Part shown: positions 46,166 to 57,100 of the stretch, one piece after another
Layout: the number at the start of each line of letters is the position of its first letter
Position numbering within the stretch: position 1 is the stretch's first letter
Notes under the pieces: generated by a model
What the model saw: only the letters and a program-made list of their open reading frames with translations
Told to the model about the DNA's origin: nothing
Database searches by the model: none
Translations under genes and position numbers: made by a program
NCBI GenBank assembly: GCA_006538405.1
Contig: BJKQ01000013.1
Span: 1,240,001 to 1,304,000 of the forward strand
DNA from: Hansfordia pulvinata
Taxonomy: Eukaryota; Ascomycota; Sordariomycetes; Xylariales
Direction: 5' to 3'
DNA: 64,000 bases

Positions 46166-47683
46166 ATGCCTCCGCCCCGGCCGCCGCCCCCGCCGCCGGC
46201 GTCGCGACGGCCCACCGACGGCAAGGCTTCTGCCGCCTCCAAGGAAGAGAACATTTACATCCCCTCTTTCATCAGCAAGAGGCCCTTTTACGCCGGCGAG
46301 GATGGCGACGCCAACGACTACCTAGAGCATCAGCGGTTGCAGAAGGCGAAAGACGAGCCCGCTGGCTCGGCAAGATGGTACGATCGCGGCAAGAAGGTCG
46401 GCCCTGCTGCCACAAAGTTTCGCAAAGGCGCCTGCGAGAACTGCGGCGCCATGACGCATAAGACCAAGGAATGTCTGCATCGTCCCCGCGCCAAGGGCGC
46501 CCGCTGGACCGGCAAAGACATCCAGGCCGACGAGGTCATCCAGGATGTCCAGCTCGGGTGGGATGCCAAGCGGGATCGCTGGAACGGATACGACCCCCGC
46601 GAGTACCGCCGTGTCGTCGAACGCTACAAAGAGATGGACGAAATGCGGAATCAGCTATCGGGCAACGGCGGGGGCGACGACGACGATGACGGCGCGGGCG
46701 TGCCCGGCGGCGGCGGAAAGAACGACGAGGACGGAGAAAACGCCCATGCAGGAGAGAAATACGCAGAAGAATCAGATATGGGCCGCCACCAGAGCACGGC
46801 GACGCGGCAGTTGCGTATTCGCGAGGATACAGCCAAATATCTGCTTAATCTGGATCTCGAGTCGGCCAAGTACGACCCCAAGACACGAACGATGGTGGAC
46901 GCGGGCGCCACAGCCGACAAGGCCGCACAGCTGTTTGCCGAGGAAGGTTTTTTGCGCGCATCGGGCGACGCCGCCGATTTCGAGAAGGCTCAGACCTATG
47001 CATGGGAGAAGCAGGAAAAGAGCGGCGACACCACCCAGCATTTGCAAGCCAACCCGACGGCAGGCGCTTTTCTGCGCAAGAAGGAACTCGAAGAAGCAGA
47101 GCGGCGTCGGGTCGAGCGCGAGAAAGAGCTCGAAGATCGCTATGGCGCCGGTGCCACATCGGCCAAAGCCATGCCAGCCGCCCTGCGCGACATGGTTGTC
47201 ACCGAGTCCGAAGCCTTCCACGAGTACGACGAGTCTGGCCTGATCAAGGGTGCGCCTCGGCCTGTTGCCAAATCGAAGTACGCCGAGGATGTCTATTCCA
47301 ACAATCACAAGTCAGTCTGGGGCAGCTGGTGGTCCAATTTCATCTGGGGTTATGCGTGTTGCCATTCCACCATCAAGAACAGTTACTGCACGGGCGAAGA
47401 GGGCAAGCAGGCATGGGAACAGGCGCAGCAACAGCGGACTGGCGTTGGTCTCATCGAGGCACCAGGCCCGGCCGGCGAGGAGGCTGCTGCAGAAGAGGAT
47501 GTTGCGGAAGCGGAAAAGGGCAAAGCCGATGGAGGGGAGCAAAACGCGGCGGTCAAGAAGCGGACGGCAGAGGAGATGATGGGCGGAGTCACGGAGGCTG
47601 AGATGGATGAATATCGAAGGAAAAGAACGGCGGCTGACGATCCGATGGCCAAGTATTTAGGTACGGACGAGCTGGTCCGGTAG
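46166..47683 (+). CDS. Pre-mRNA splicing factor Slu7
   Basis: Slu7 acts in the second catalytic step of splicing, helping to select the 3' splice site in the spliceosome. An intronless frame encodes 505 residues. After a Pro-rich start, the family signature [18 protein letters not shown] appears, followed by the CCHC zinc knuckle [14 protein letters not shown] (residues about 91-104) and [19 protein letters not shown]. The conserved core includes [15 protein letters not shown] and [14 protein letters not shown]. An Asp/Gly-rich insert (residues about 170-195) is variable. The later conserved part reads [30 protein letters not shown] and [20 protein letters not shown]. It lies beside REV3 and RPS9, as in other MAT regions. 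Confidence 0.95.
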   Translation: MPPPRPPPPPPASRRPTDGKASAASKEENIYIPSFISKRPFYAGEDGDANDYLEHQRLQKAKDEPAGSARWYDRGKKVGPAATKFRKGACENCGAMTHKTKECLHRPRAKGARWTGKDIQADEVIQDVQLGWDAKRDRWNGYDPREYRRVVERYKEMDEMRNQLSGNGGGDDDDDGAGVPGGGGKNDEDGENAHAGEKYAEESDMGRHQSTATRQLRIREDTAKYLLNLDLESAKYDPKTRTMVDAGATADKAAQLFAEEGFLRASGDAADFEKAQTYAWEKQEKSGDTTQHLQANPTAGAFLRKKELEEAERRRVEREKELEDRYGAGATSAKAMPAALRDMVVTESEAFHEYDESGLIKGAPRPVAKSKYAEDVYSNNHKSVWGSWWSNFIWGYACCHSTIKNSYCTGEEGKQAWEQAQQQRTGVGLIEAPGPAGEEAAAEEDVAEAEKGKADGGEQNAAVKKRTAEEMMGGVTEAEMDEYRRKRTAADDPMAKYLGTDELVR

Positions 47684-48112
47684 ACCAAGCCAGCTCTCAG
47701 TAGAAATAATGAATTGACATGAGCCGACAGTTGGTACGTGGTGAATGCCATCCTATTTCAAACACTCTATACAAGACGCCTTTGCGCAATTCTGGGGCCT
47801 AATAATTCGGAGCCCGTTTGGAGGAAGGTTTTGACGAGATGAGACGCAACTTTGGGCGACCACGCAAGGCATTCACAAGATTAGGGCGACTAGGTGATGA
47901 TGGGGGTGGTAGAAATCTCATGCATTCCGGTATCAATCCTTTTTGGCCTAACGCCTGGAGCGGCAGCGATAAAAGCGCCTGCGAGGCCCCGTATGCCCAG
48001 TATGATCAGGTCCTCCGAACCCCCAGACAACGACAACAAACAGTAGAAGACATGTTCCGAGGTCGTCAAGTCGTGTAATTTTTGTTCAAGGCGAGCGAGG
48101 GAAGCGAGACGC
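47684..48112. other. Short intergenic region between convergent SLU7 and RPS9
   Basis: These 429 bases hold two 3' regions. No gene is seen. Confidence 0.6.
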
Positions 48113-48856
48113 TTATTCCTCGTCCTCCTCCTCCTCATCGTCACCACCCTTCTCGGCGGCCTTGGACTTCTTCCTGCGAACGCGACCGGGGCGGCCACCG
48201 CCAAAGGGCGAGGACAGGGCGAAGTCAATGTGCTTCTGGGAGTCGAGACGGACGATGAACGAGGGGACGTTGACGATCTGCTTTCCGACGCGGATGTGGC
48301 GCTGGCGGATCAGGACACGGGCGTGGTGGATGGACTTGGCGAGACCGAGCTTGTAGACACAGGTCTGCAGGCGGCGCTCGAGGAAGTCCTCGACCTTCAG
48401 GGCCAGGACGTAATCGAGCTTCATGCGGGACTCGTCGAGGACACCGACACGCACAAGACGGCGAATCAGGGCGTTGCCTTCGAAGAGACGCTTGGGGTCC
48501 TTCTCGTCGAGGGTGAGCAGCTCACTGGGAAGAGGAAGCGTCAGCGCCGGTTCGCTAGGGTAGTTCGCAGGTTCGATCGCCAGCAATCAGAATGTGGGAA
48601 ATCTGACTTACCGAGCAGCACGACGGATCTTGGACATGGTGAGCTGGACACGCCAGACCTCACGCTTGTTGCGCAGGCCATACTCGCCAACGAGCTTGAG
48701 CTCGGAGTCACTGTGTCGAGGGGGTCAGTTTGTGGTTCACAATCGACGTAAGCCGAGGCAAGCTCGGGCTCAGTGGCCGGTGAATACTGACAGTCGGGCG
48801 GCCTCGTAAGGGCGACGGGGGACCTTAGCGGTCTTGGAGTAAGAAAGGGGCGCCAT
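48113..48856 (-). CDS. 40S ribosomal protein S9 (uS4)
   Basis: This is a small-subunit ribosomal protein that binds 18S rRNA near the decoding centre. Three exons (48856-48792, 48710-48612 and 48524-48113) join in frame to give 191 residues. The sequence begins [20 protein letters not shown], continues [20 protein letters not shown] and carries the S4 RNA-binding domain ([40 protein letters not shown]). It ends with a basic stretch and an acidic tail ([11 protein letters not shown]). The two short introns (81 and 87 bases) are typical. RPL21 is divergent from it across 779 bases. Confidence 0.97.
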
Positions 48857-49635
48857 GATGCCGACGTCGTCTCAACCTCTGGTCGTTGGGCGGGGAGATG
48901 GTTGAGGAAGGGAAATGAGAGGGATGTCGCGAAGGTGAGAATTAATTGATGGGGGGAAAAGTCGTCGACCGAAATCGACACAACTGCCAACTCTGGTGGG
49001 TCCTGTGGTGGGTTCCGGCTTTGTAGTCCTTCTGGCTGGCTGGCGAATTCTGGTGCGTTATTGGCGGGGAGTCGTCACTGCACCGCGGCGAAGGTACATC
49101 CGAGTACGAAAGGGTGCCCTACCAGCGCATGGTAAGAAAGCGTGCACTGGACCCGGGCGCTGGAGAGGGGCCCGCACACATTTGGATTTTGGTGTCCACT
49201 GAGACCGGCTAGTGCAGACGGCAGCGTTACGAGATGTAATATCAGAATTGTGGGAGCGAAAATGGACCGCACTCCACAGCAGCTCAGTGCGGTACGAGTA
49301 GAGGGTAGGGTACGAGGGTAGATAACGATAAGAGATAGGGCACAGACCACTTTTGCAGCCCAGCCTGTCCGCACAAGCGACCGGACAGGGCAGGGTGGGC
49401 AGGTGGTGGTGGGCAGGCACACCTGCTGCACCTGGCCAGGCGAAAAAAAATGCGGTCGGTTTAGCGAATTTGGGCCCGCATCGCATGGGTCCGACTGCCC
49501 CGACTGAGTCTCTGACTGTCTGTCGAACTGGAGGCCGACCGAAAGAGATTCCAACCTCGTCGTCCCTACTAACCACCACAGCGTGCCACCCACCCCTCGT
49601 CTCCCATCCGACACCACGCAAACAATCATCTCACA
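48857..49635. promoter_or_regulatory. Shared divergent promoter region of RPS9 and RPL21
   Basis: Two ribosomal protein genes start 779 bases apart and point away from each other. The region contains several GTAGGGTA/ATAGGGCA-like elements at 49303-49343, a TACGAGTA octamer near 49293 and an A8 run near 49443. The arrangement suggests co-regulation by shared elements. Which of these are bound is unknown. Confidence 0.5.
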
Positions 49636-50330
49636 ATGGGTCACGCCGCAGGTCTCCGTGCCGGTACTCGGGTATGTTCCAACATCCACGCCCCGTCTGT
49701 TTGGTTTCTTCGAGGAGGATGGACACGCCAGAACCGCGCTACACGACGCCCAAACCAAGAGGGGGATGAACTCAAGATTTCGGGCTCTGCGCACTTGGGG
49801 ATCACGGCGATAGGAAGCTGCGCCGCCGTTTTTGCTGCGATGGGGTGAAGCAGAAGACTAACTGATTCGCCTTCGCGTTCTAGTATGCCTTCTCTAGGAA
49901 CTTCCGCCAGAAGGGCATGATCCGTCTGTCCACCTACCTCCGCCAGTTCAAGGTTGGCGACATTGTCGACATTGTCGCCAACGGTGCCGTCCAGAAGGGT
50001 ATGCCCCACAAGGTCTACCACGGCAAGACTGGTGTCGTCTACAACGTCACCAAGAGCGCCGTCGGTGTTATCATCTACAAGAAGGTCGACCACCGATACC
50101 TCGAGAAGCGCGTCAACCTCCGCATCGAGCACGTCCGCCTGTCGCGCTCGCGTGAGGACTTCATCAAGCGCGTCAAGCACAACGCCGAGTACAAGAAGAA
50201 GGCCCGCGCCGAGGGCACCGTCGTCCAGGTCAAGAGACAAGCCCAGCTGCCCCGCGATGCCCGGACAATCTCCACCAAGGACAACGTTCCCGAGACTATC
50301 ACCCCCATCGCCTACGACACCACCATCTAG
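49636..50330 (+). CDS. 60S ribosomal protein L21 (eL21)
   Basis: This is a large-subunit ribosomal protein. Two exons (49636-49671 and 49884-50330) join in phase 0 across a 212-base intron to give 160 residues, the standard length. The sequence starts MGHAAGLRAGTRYAFSRNFR and continues STYLRQFKVGDIVDIVANGA, MPHKVYHGKTGVVYNVTKSA, DHRYLEKRVNLRIEHVRLSR and ends PITPIAYDTTI-like (TPIAYDTTI). A very short first exon followed by a longer intron is common in fungal ribosomal protein genes. Confidence 0.97.
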
Positions 50331-51705
50331 AGAACAGGACGCCTCGCTCTGCAGCTGTACTGCGGCGGTGTTTTCTACTCTCTTTTCTCAAACAAAAAAC
50401 GGATCAATTACTGCCACGACCACGAGATTAACGACGACTGCCGTCGTGACCGCAGCTGCCGCTCGCGGTGGTCCACGTCGATGCGGGTCGGGTTTGACGG
50501 AGGTGTTCTGGGTCTGCCGGTTGCTTTTCTCGTTGCATTACAGGGGTCCCTGCGTCTCGCCTGTCCACGGATTCTCTCGTATCCTCGTCTGACTTGAAGA
50601 AACGGGCGGCGAGGACTTGGTCCGGCATGGCATGGTGGGTTAGGACATAGCGCATATGCCGTTAGGAATGACAAAAAAACACAATACCAACCCCAAAGCA
50701 ACCATCCGTGACTGTATGGCTCGGCTCGTGTCTGCTATCCGAGTTAAACTACGCTCTCTGTGCGCTTCCGCCCCCCTTTCTATGCCGATTTTGAAAACAT
50801 CGTCCTTTTCGGAGACGGCACTGTCTTGTGCGAGCCAATTTTGCTACTTTAGGTATGCTCGCTCGCATTTTCGCAGGTTGAGTCAGGTGTGAGAGCCAGA
50901 CTGCCCAGCCGCGAGTCTCAACCAGCTATTTACCTGTTCGTTGTGACGATACCCAGGCGACTTTGAAGACGAGACTATATGACTACACCATCAGCTGTCG
51001 AATGCGTCTGTAGTGCAAAGCAGTGGACTCTTCTGGCAACTGCAGTGGCTCAAGTGTCGGATCTGGGCAACCGTCCAAATGTCGATCCTACGCATTTCAC
51101 TAGCAATACCACGCAGGCGGAAGAGGTCCCGTGTCTGATAACGACATTCGCTTGATTACACTATATGCTGAGGTGCAAGACCAGATGCAAGGCGTGTGGC
51201 TGCAGAGGCCGACGGCTTCTTATGTCGCCTGCGGCCATGACGGGGCCAGAGAGGATATCCTCAAGCACTTATGACAAAGCCAAACCAATCGCCCCAGGCT
51301 GTTCCAACAGTGACAGATAGAAGGCGCTCGAGAATGACGGTGCTTTTCGAGATTAGTGGCTCAACCGTTTCCAGCTGGCTCATCGCGAAACCTTTTTAAC
51401 ATTATTCAAAGACGTTCGATTTGACGTCAAGTCAAATCAAGTACAACCCCTCTTGTACTTTGGGTATATCGTCTGAAAATCATCATAAACATGAAAGAAA
51501 AGTCGATCATCTCAGGGAACACAGGTCAACCAAGGAGGGATGAAACAGGTGTGCACATATGAGTGCACCCTGATAGAATGCATAAACCAGTTTCGTCTTG
51601 CAACAAAATGCAAAAATTACAAGATCGAACGTGCGGCCAAGTCGATGGTTCAACCGCGCAGTGTGTGGATGCCGAGAAGAGGAATTGGAGTTGGGTATCG
51701 CAAAA
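50331..51705. other. Intergenic region between convergent RPL21 and palI
   Basis: This 1.4 kb contains two 3' regions. It is comparatively AT-rich at 51370-51620. I see no coding sequence, tRNA or repeat that I can support. Confidence 0.6.
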
Positions 51706-54145
51706 TCAAACACCTGGATAGGCGCTGCCGGGAATCATTCCACCAGCAGCTCCGCGTGTGTTGCCGCCTCTGGCATTAGGAAGCTGAAAGTCTGGGTTGC
51801 TGTTCAAGATATTCATGTTTTCCTGCTTGTTGACAGGTTTTCGCAGAGGTGGCATTTGCTGTGGGTGTTGTCCGTACCCTTGGCCGGGCGGGGGTCGCCA
51901 GCGAGGGTTGATGCCACGCTGGGAGATTGATGTGAAAGCAGAGTGCTCCGACGTCGTGGGACTTCTGGCGCCCGCATTGGTATGGGGATCATCGAATTCC
52001 GTGGATTCGCCTTGGGCGGGCGGCGACGTACGGGGTACTGCATCAACGAAACGCGGGTCAATGTCCTCGTAGTAACTTTGGACATTCGCCGCGTTCTTGG
52101 GGGCCCCGTTCCCTCCATTGTTCTTGGGCTGAGAAGGGATATCCAATGGAGACGGCACAGTAGCAGTCGAGTAGTTGCGGTTGAGGGCAGGGTTAGTGCT
52201 CATGGCGTTGCTGGGTTCAGGGTCCCAGGCCTGCCGTACAGGGACGTATTGGGATCTGTGAGTGCTGGTCAGCTTGTGCAGCTCGGATTGTGTAGTTGTG
52301 CAGCAATGAACACTTACTCTTCTTGGCTGTATCGGCTCGTCTCGCTCAGATACGTGTCCGTACGCTGGGGGCCATTCTGGGGTCTGTAGGCGCCACCTGA
52401 GTATGTGTTGGGCTGGAGACGCTCTGCTGAGCCCGAATACGTCGCAGGCTGGAGACGCTCGCCCTCTGCATACTTATCTGACTGCAGGCGCTCTCCTCCT
52501 CCCATGTATGTGTCCGGCTGGAGTCGAGGCGAGTCCGAACGCGCTTGCTGAAGGGCGAGCATGCCCGCGACATCCGCGTCGCTGTCCCTTATGGCGGTGT
52601 TGCTGGTATTGCTGCCGTTACTGTGGTACTGACCGAAGCCCTGAGGCGGGTGTGCAGGGCTGCCAGTCGTGGCGTCCATCTCCACAGCCTGTCCAATGGC
52701 GGCAGGCTTCGTGATGCCTTCCCCTGCCAACGGAGGCGGGGATTCGGCTCTTGGCAAGTCGGTTCCGACAGATCCAGAGCGATTCAGTTGTCCCACTCCG
52801 GCATTTTCTGGGATGTCAGATCCATACGTTTCTTGGCTTCTCTGGCCGATTGCCCCATATGCATTCCGCGGTGGCGGCCGTCTGTCGTACTGGACTCCTC
52901 CAGCGTAACTCGGCGGCGGCGGCGGGCGTCCACCGCGCATGGGCGCACCGTATCCCCCGCGAGGGCCGCCATAGCCGCCTCTCGGCCCAGGACCTCCGCG
53001 ACCCGGAGGACCGTAGCCACCACGAGGCGGGGGCGTGCTGTGCATGCCTCCTGCATAAGCGCCTCTGCCATATCCTCCACGACCCCGAGGTGCGCCCATA
53101 GGGGCACCGCGGCCTCGAGCTTTTATGCGTTCGAAAGAGGGGCCACGACGAACTCCGTACGGATCCTCGGGTGAGTAGATGACGTTACCGTACTGGTCTC
53201 TTTGGTCTCTCTGATCTCTCGGCTGCGAGTTGGCTGATCCCGTTCGCTGAGGAGAGCCATACGCGATACCTGAGGCCTGCTGATCGACGACGGGATTGGT
53301 TCGAGACCTATCAGAAGTGGAGCGCTGTGTCAATGGCACTCGCTCTTCACTGCCTCGACCGTCACTTCTCTGATCGTAGGTGGCGAAGGCTCCCGGTTTT
53401 TCGGGGCTCTCATTATGGCTGCTCATGGGGGGTACCGAGACGGGCGCAAGGGCGGAGACTGCAGTGGCAGCTTCCTCTTGCGCCTGGCGGTTGTAATAGT
53501 TCTCGCCGCTCATCTCAGCATTGCCAGCAATGCGCTTCTTGCGAGCCTTGCGGCCAACCAAAGTCCGGCGCATAGCGCATGAAATAACCAGACTCAAAAA
53601 GTCGAGAATGGTGGCGGCAAGGACAATGTAAGAGCCCCAAGCCATATGAGGAACAAAGAGAAGGACGTCAATCAAGAACGCCAAAAGGCAGACGAGGAAG
53701 GTGACGATGCTGAAGATGAAAACGGCCAGAAGATAGCGGGAAGAGTGCGAAGGCGCGTGGAAATGGGAAGCAATCGCTAAGCCCAGCATTACCAAGGTCA
53801 ACAAGCAGGCAACGGGGTGGACAATCAAGATCGCCGACAGCGTGGTGCGAGTTGATCCGGGCAGAGAGTAGCCCTCCGTCTCACGGGAGGACCTGGAGAA
53901 GACTACAGGCACAAGACGGGTCAGTTTTGGGCATCGGGTTAGGATCACTGAAACATACGTGTGTCATAGCCGATTTCGATAGGGCTGCATTTCGCGCCTT
54001 CGCAATATCCAAAAACGCCATAGCTGAAGTCATCATGAGTACCGAGCGGGATTGCCTTGATGATGGGCGTGGACAAGACGGAAAGTAACAACAATGCGAA
54101 AGCGGCAAAGAGCAAGATGGTGAGAGGTGTCGCGGGGCGCAACAT
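51706..54145 (-). CDS. pH-response regulator PalI/Rim9 family membrane protein
   Basis: PalI/Rim9 helps the plasma-membrane sensor PalH detect alkaline pH and start the Pal/Rim pathway. Three exons (54145-53959, 53902-52318 and 52255-51706) give 773 residues. Four membrane segments fit the SUR7/PalI fold: LTILLFAAFALLLLSVLSTP at the N terminus, then after an extracellular loop (YGVFGYCEGAKCSPIEIGYD) ILIVHPVACLLTLVMLGLAI, LLAVFIFSIVTFLVCLLAFL and SYIVLAATILDFLSLVISCA. The long cytoplasmic tail has Gly/Arg/Pro-rich repeats (residues about 260-345) and four copies of a RLQPxTYxGG-like unit near residue 500 (RLQPDTYMGG, RLQSDKYAEG, RLQPATYSGS and RLQPNTYSGG). The intron placement was chosen to keep the frame and canonical GT/AG sites. 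Confidence 0.9.
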
Positions 54146-57100
54146 GGCGTGAGAGTGGCGGCGCGCCTGCTCGGGCGAGCGGCGGCGCTGGGCGAGGGAG
54201 ACGCGCCGATGCCCTTGGGAATTGGGTAGTCGTGAGTCGGCTGGCGTTCAAGGGTGACGACTGTCGCGGGCGCTGTTGAGGAAGGAGATAGGCAAGAACG
54301 GCGCCCGTGTCGAGAAGAGAGGTTGCGCAGCAATGGTGTGATACGTGCGTTGTCGGGTGAAGGGCGGCTTTGTGGGTATGGCGTGTCGTTTTCGCGATAG
54401 TCGCTCTAAGTTGAACCGGCTGAGGCGCAGTCTTGTCGGCGAAACCTTGTCGCTTTCCGAACGCGCCCAGATATCGCAGGACGATGCCGACTGCCCTGTT
54501 GCGAGCGTGTTCCTCCTTCCCACCAGGTCTCCACGAGGGGTTTGTCGCGCGTGGGTGGGAGATCTTCGCCGTCGATCATGTGAGCCAGCCAAGCAGAAAA
54601 AGAATGAGGAATGTGCGGGTGTTGGTATAGGTACGGGGCGTTGAGCGTACTCGTACTCGTGGGGAGCAGGCCAGCCGGGAGAAAGGAACAAATCGAAATC
54701 AGTCAAATCAATCAATGAGGGCGAGAAGGGCAAAAGAGTGACGGAGGCAAGGTGCGCTGCCAAGTACGTGGTTAGTTCGCCGCCCGGCCGGGGGAGGTGG
54801 ACAAGCAGGCGGCGAAGCGACGAGAGGGAGAGGGAGGGGAGGGGAGACGATAACACGGGAATGGAGGGACGGGACCCAAGCAGAAGAGCGAACCACAGCC
54901 CACGACCCGGGGCGAGACAAGGCAGGTGCGTGCTCGAGGGTGGGTGGATTGCATGCTGGTACGGGTGTTGTCTGGTGTACCAAGGCAGGTACTTGTCGCC
55001 GCGGGGAGCCTAAGGCACATCCACTAATAAAGGGTCGTCCAGGCGGCACGGTACACCAAGGAAGCCCCCCAGGTCTTCGAGCAGATGGTGCAGATTGAAT
55101 GTACATTTTCTATCCACCAAGGTACCTTCGCCTGCGATCGGTGTCCGCCTCCGCCGGGTCCAGTCCACGGGCTGTGCTCTCGGGGGCTACCAGATTGGAA
55201 GGGCTTGCAGCGCAGAACGCAGGGCTCTCATGGGGAACTGGACAGTGCTGGACCTTCGACCCTTAAGGGTAAGGGTACCTGTCTTAAGTGCCAAATGTAC
55301 CTCGATTGAGGTGCCCGTCAGAGCAGGATACCGGTACTCGTACACCTGCGCAAACACTGAGCTCAGGGTTGCTCTGTTGGTGCCGCCTGGATCCATCCAT
55401 CATCCATCCATCCCGGCCTTTTCAAAGTTGTTATATTAACGTTGGTCTGTACTCCCGACGAATCCATGCAGGTTCCAGCCAGTGGGGTTGTCGTGTGTGT
55501 GCGGACGCGTGAGAATCGAAGAGTCTCAATAGATTCTCTGCTGCACGAGTACGATCCAGACGACGCCAGACTGACGGCATCGTAGACCAACTTTGGGCTT
55601 GCAGGCAGACCCTCCAAATGCACAAGTCCCGACAGGCTAATCCCCTGCAGCCGCCCCGCGCCGACGACTGGGCTAGACGACCACGAACCATTATTTGCGA
55701 GTGGCGGTGGTTGTAGTTCTTTCACGTCCGCTTCTTTCATTATCCTCGGAAGCGGCCAGGCTTCAATAGGGCAAGGTACATAGGTACCTCATCAGGTGCA
55801 GTACATAGGTGCGCATACGACGGTACGCGTACAGCGAAAGGTCCGAATCCCTCGTTGCGGCTGCGGCCAGACCGTGTGGGAACGCCGCCAGTCACACACA
55901 AAGTAGCGGGCGTTCCTAGAACAAAGAGATTGGCCAGACTGGACCAGGATGCGAGTTGGCTCGGCCCGCAAGTACTCGTAGCGAATAGAAAGAGGTCAGA
56001 GACCAACCAGGTTGAGCCAATCCAATGGCCTCCAGGGCGGTGCGGGCCACTGCCGGGCCCTGTACGAGTAGGCCGGCTAATCCTCGTACGGCTACCGACT
56101 CGAGATAGGAAACATCCCTGTGCGCTTCCACACTCCCCACCCCATCCATTCTCAACACCACCTCATCTATCGCAGTCAGCACTGATCTTGGTGTTCAGAC
56201 GCAAGCAACCTTCGATGCTCGATATTTATGCGCTGTGACGGCTCTGAAATACACATACACGCGCCGTAGGGCTAACGGAGGAAATGCCAATATAAAGTGG
56301 CTGGTCCCTGCTGAGCCGTTCATATCGCGGAGGCGTGGGCGAAAGCGTGGGCGGAAGCGTGGAAGGAATGGAGAACGGGGGGCGAATGCGGTCTCTGTAG
56401 GGCTCGCCATCAGTTGTCTGTGGTTGTATCTTCCATTCGTGAAAGGGCATTTGCAACCCCAACTCAAAGGCTCTGGGGCAGGGTCGGCAACCTGCACGAG
56501 TTGTGCTATCGGGGCACACGCCATTCTACATGTACGCCGTCGCAGTATGCAGGGTCTCCTTCAGTTGTCTAGAAAGCGCCATCAAGACAGTCTCTGGGCG
56601 ACGAGCGTAAGAATCATTTCTAATTGATCCTCTGTTCTTTGCCGCCGGCTCGCCTTCGCTTTTCAGGCACACACAGGCGGCACAGAGGAAGTGGCCAACT
56701 CAGGCATGCGCCCCACCACCACAACGCCATCCAAGCTGACGCCATTCGCCCCCGCCCCAATTATCACGGATCAGCAACGGACGACAACGGCAACCCCGGC
56801 GAGTCTGCGGGTACGGAGGCCACGGGGGGCGCCCTGGGTCATCTATCTCTGGACGCCGCCCATTTGCCCTGTCCCCACTGGATTCGGGGCATGCGAGTAC
56901 GGCTGCAGGCGCTTCCGATAGACAGCCATTGGCCATGCCGCACCATTCATCCAATACATGTCGGGCAGTTCTGTACAGAGCCAAGAACGATTGTCGCGAG
57001 CAAAGGGTTTTTTTCTTTCTTTTTTCTTTCTTCTTTCTCTCAATGCACATCTGCCGAGCTTGTGCAGTCCCGTCATCGTCTCGTTTTTTTAACGCCGAAC

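Noticed and set aside
49672..49883. Box C/D snoRNA in the RPL21 intron
   Set aside because: GGATGAA and CTGA resemble the boxes, but the CTGA coincides with the branch-point sequence, and there is no terminal stem.
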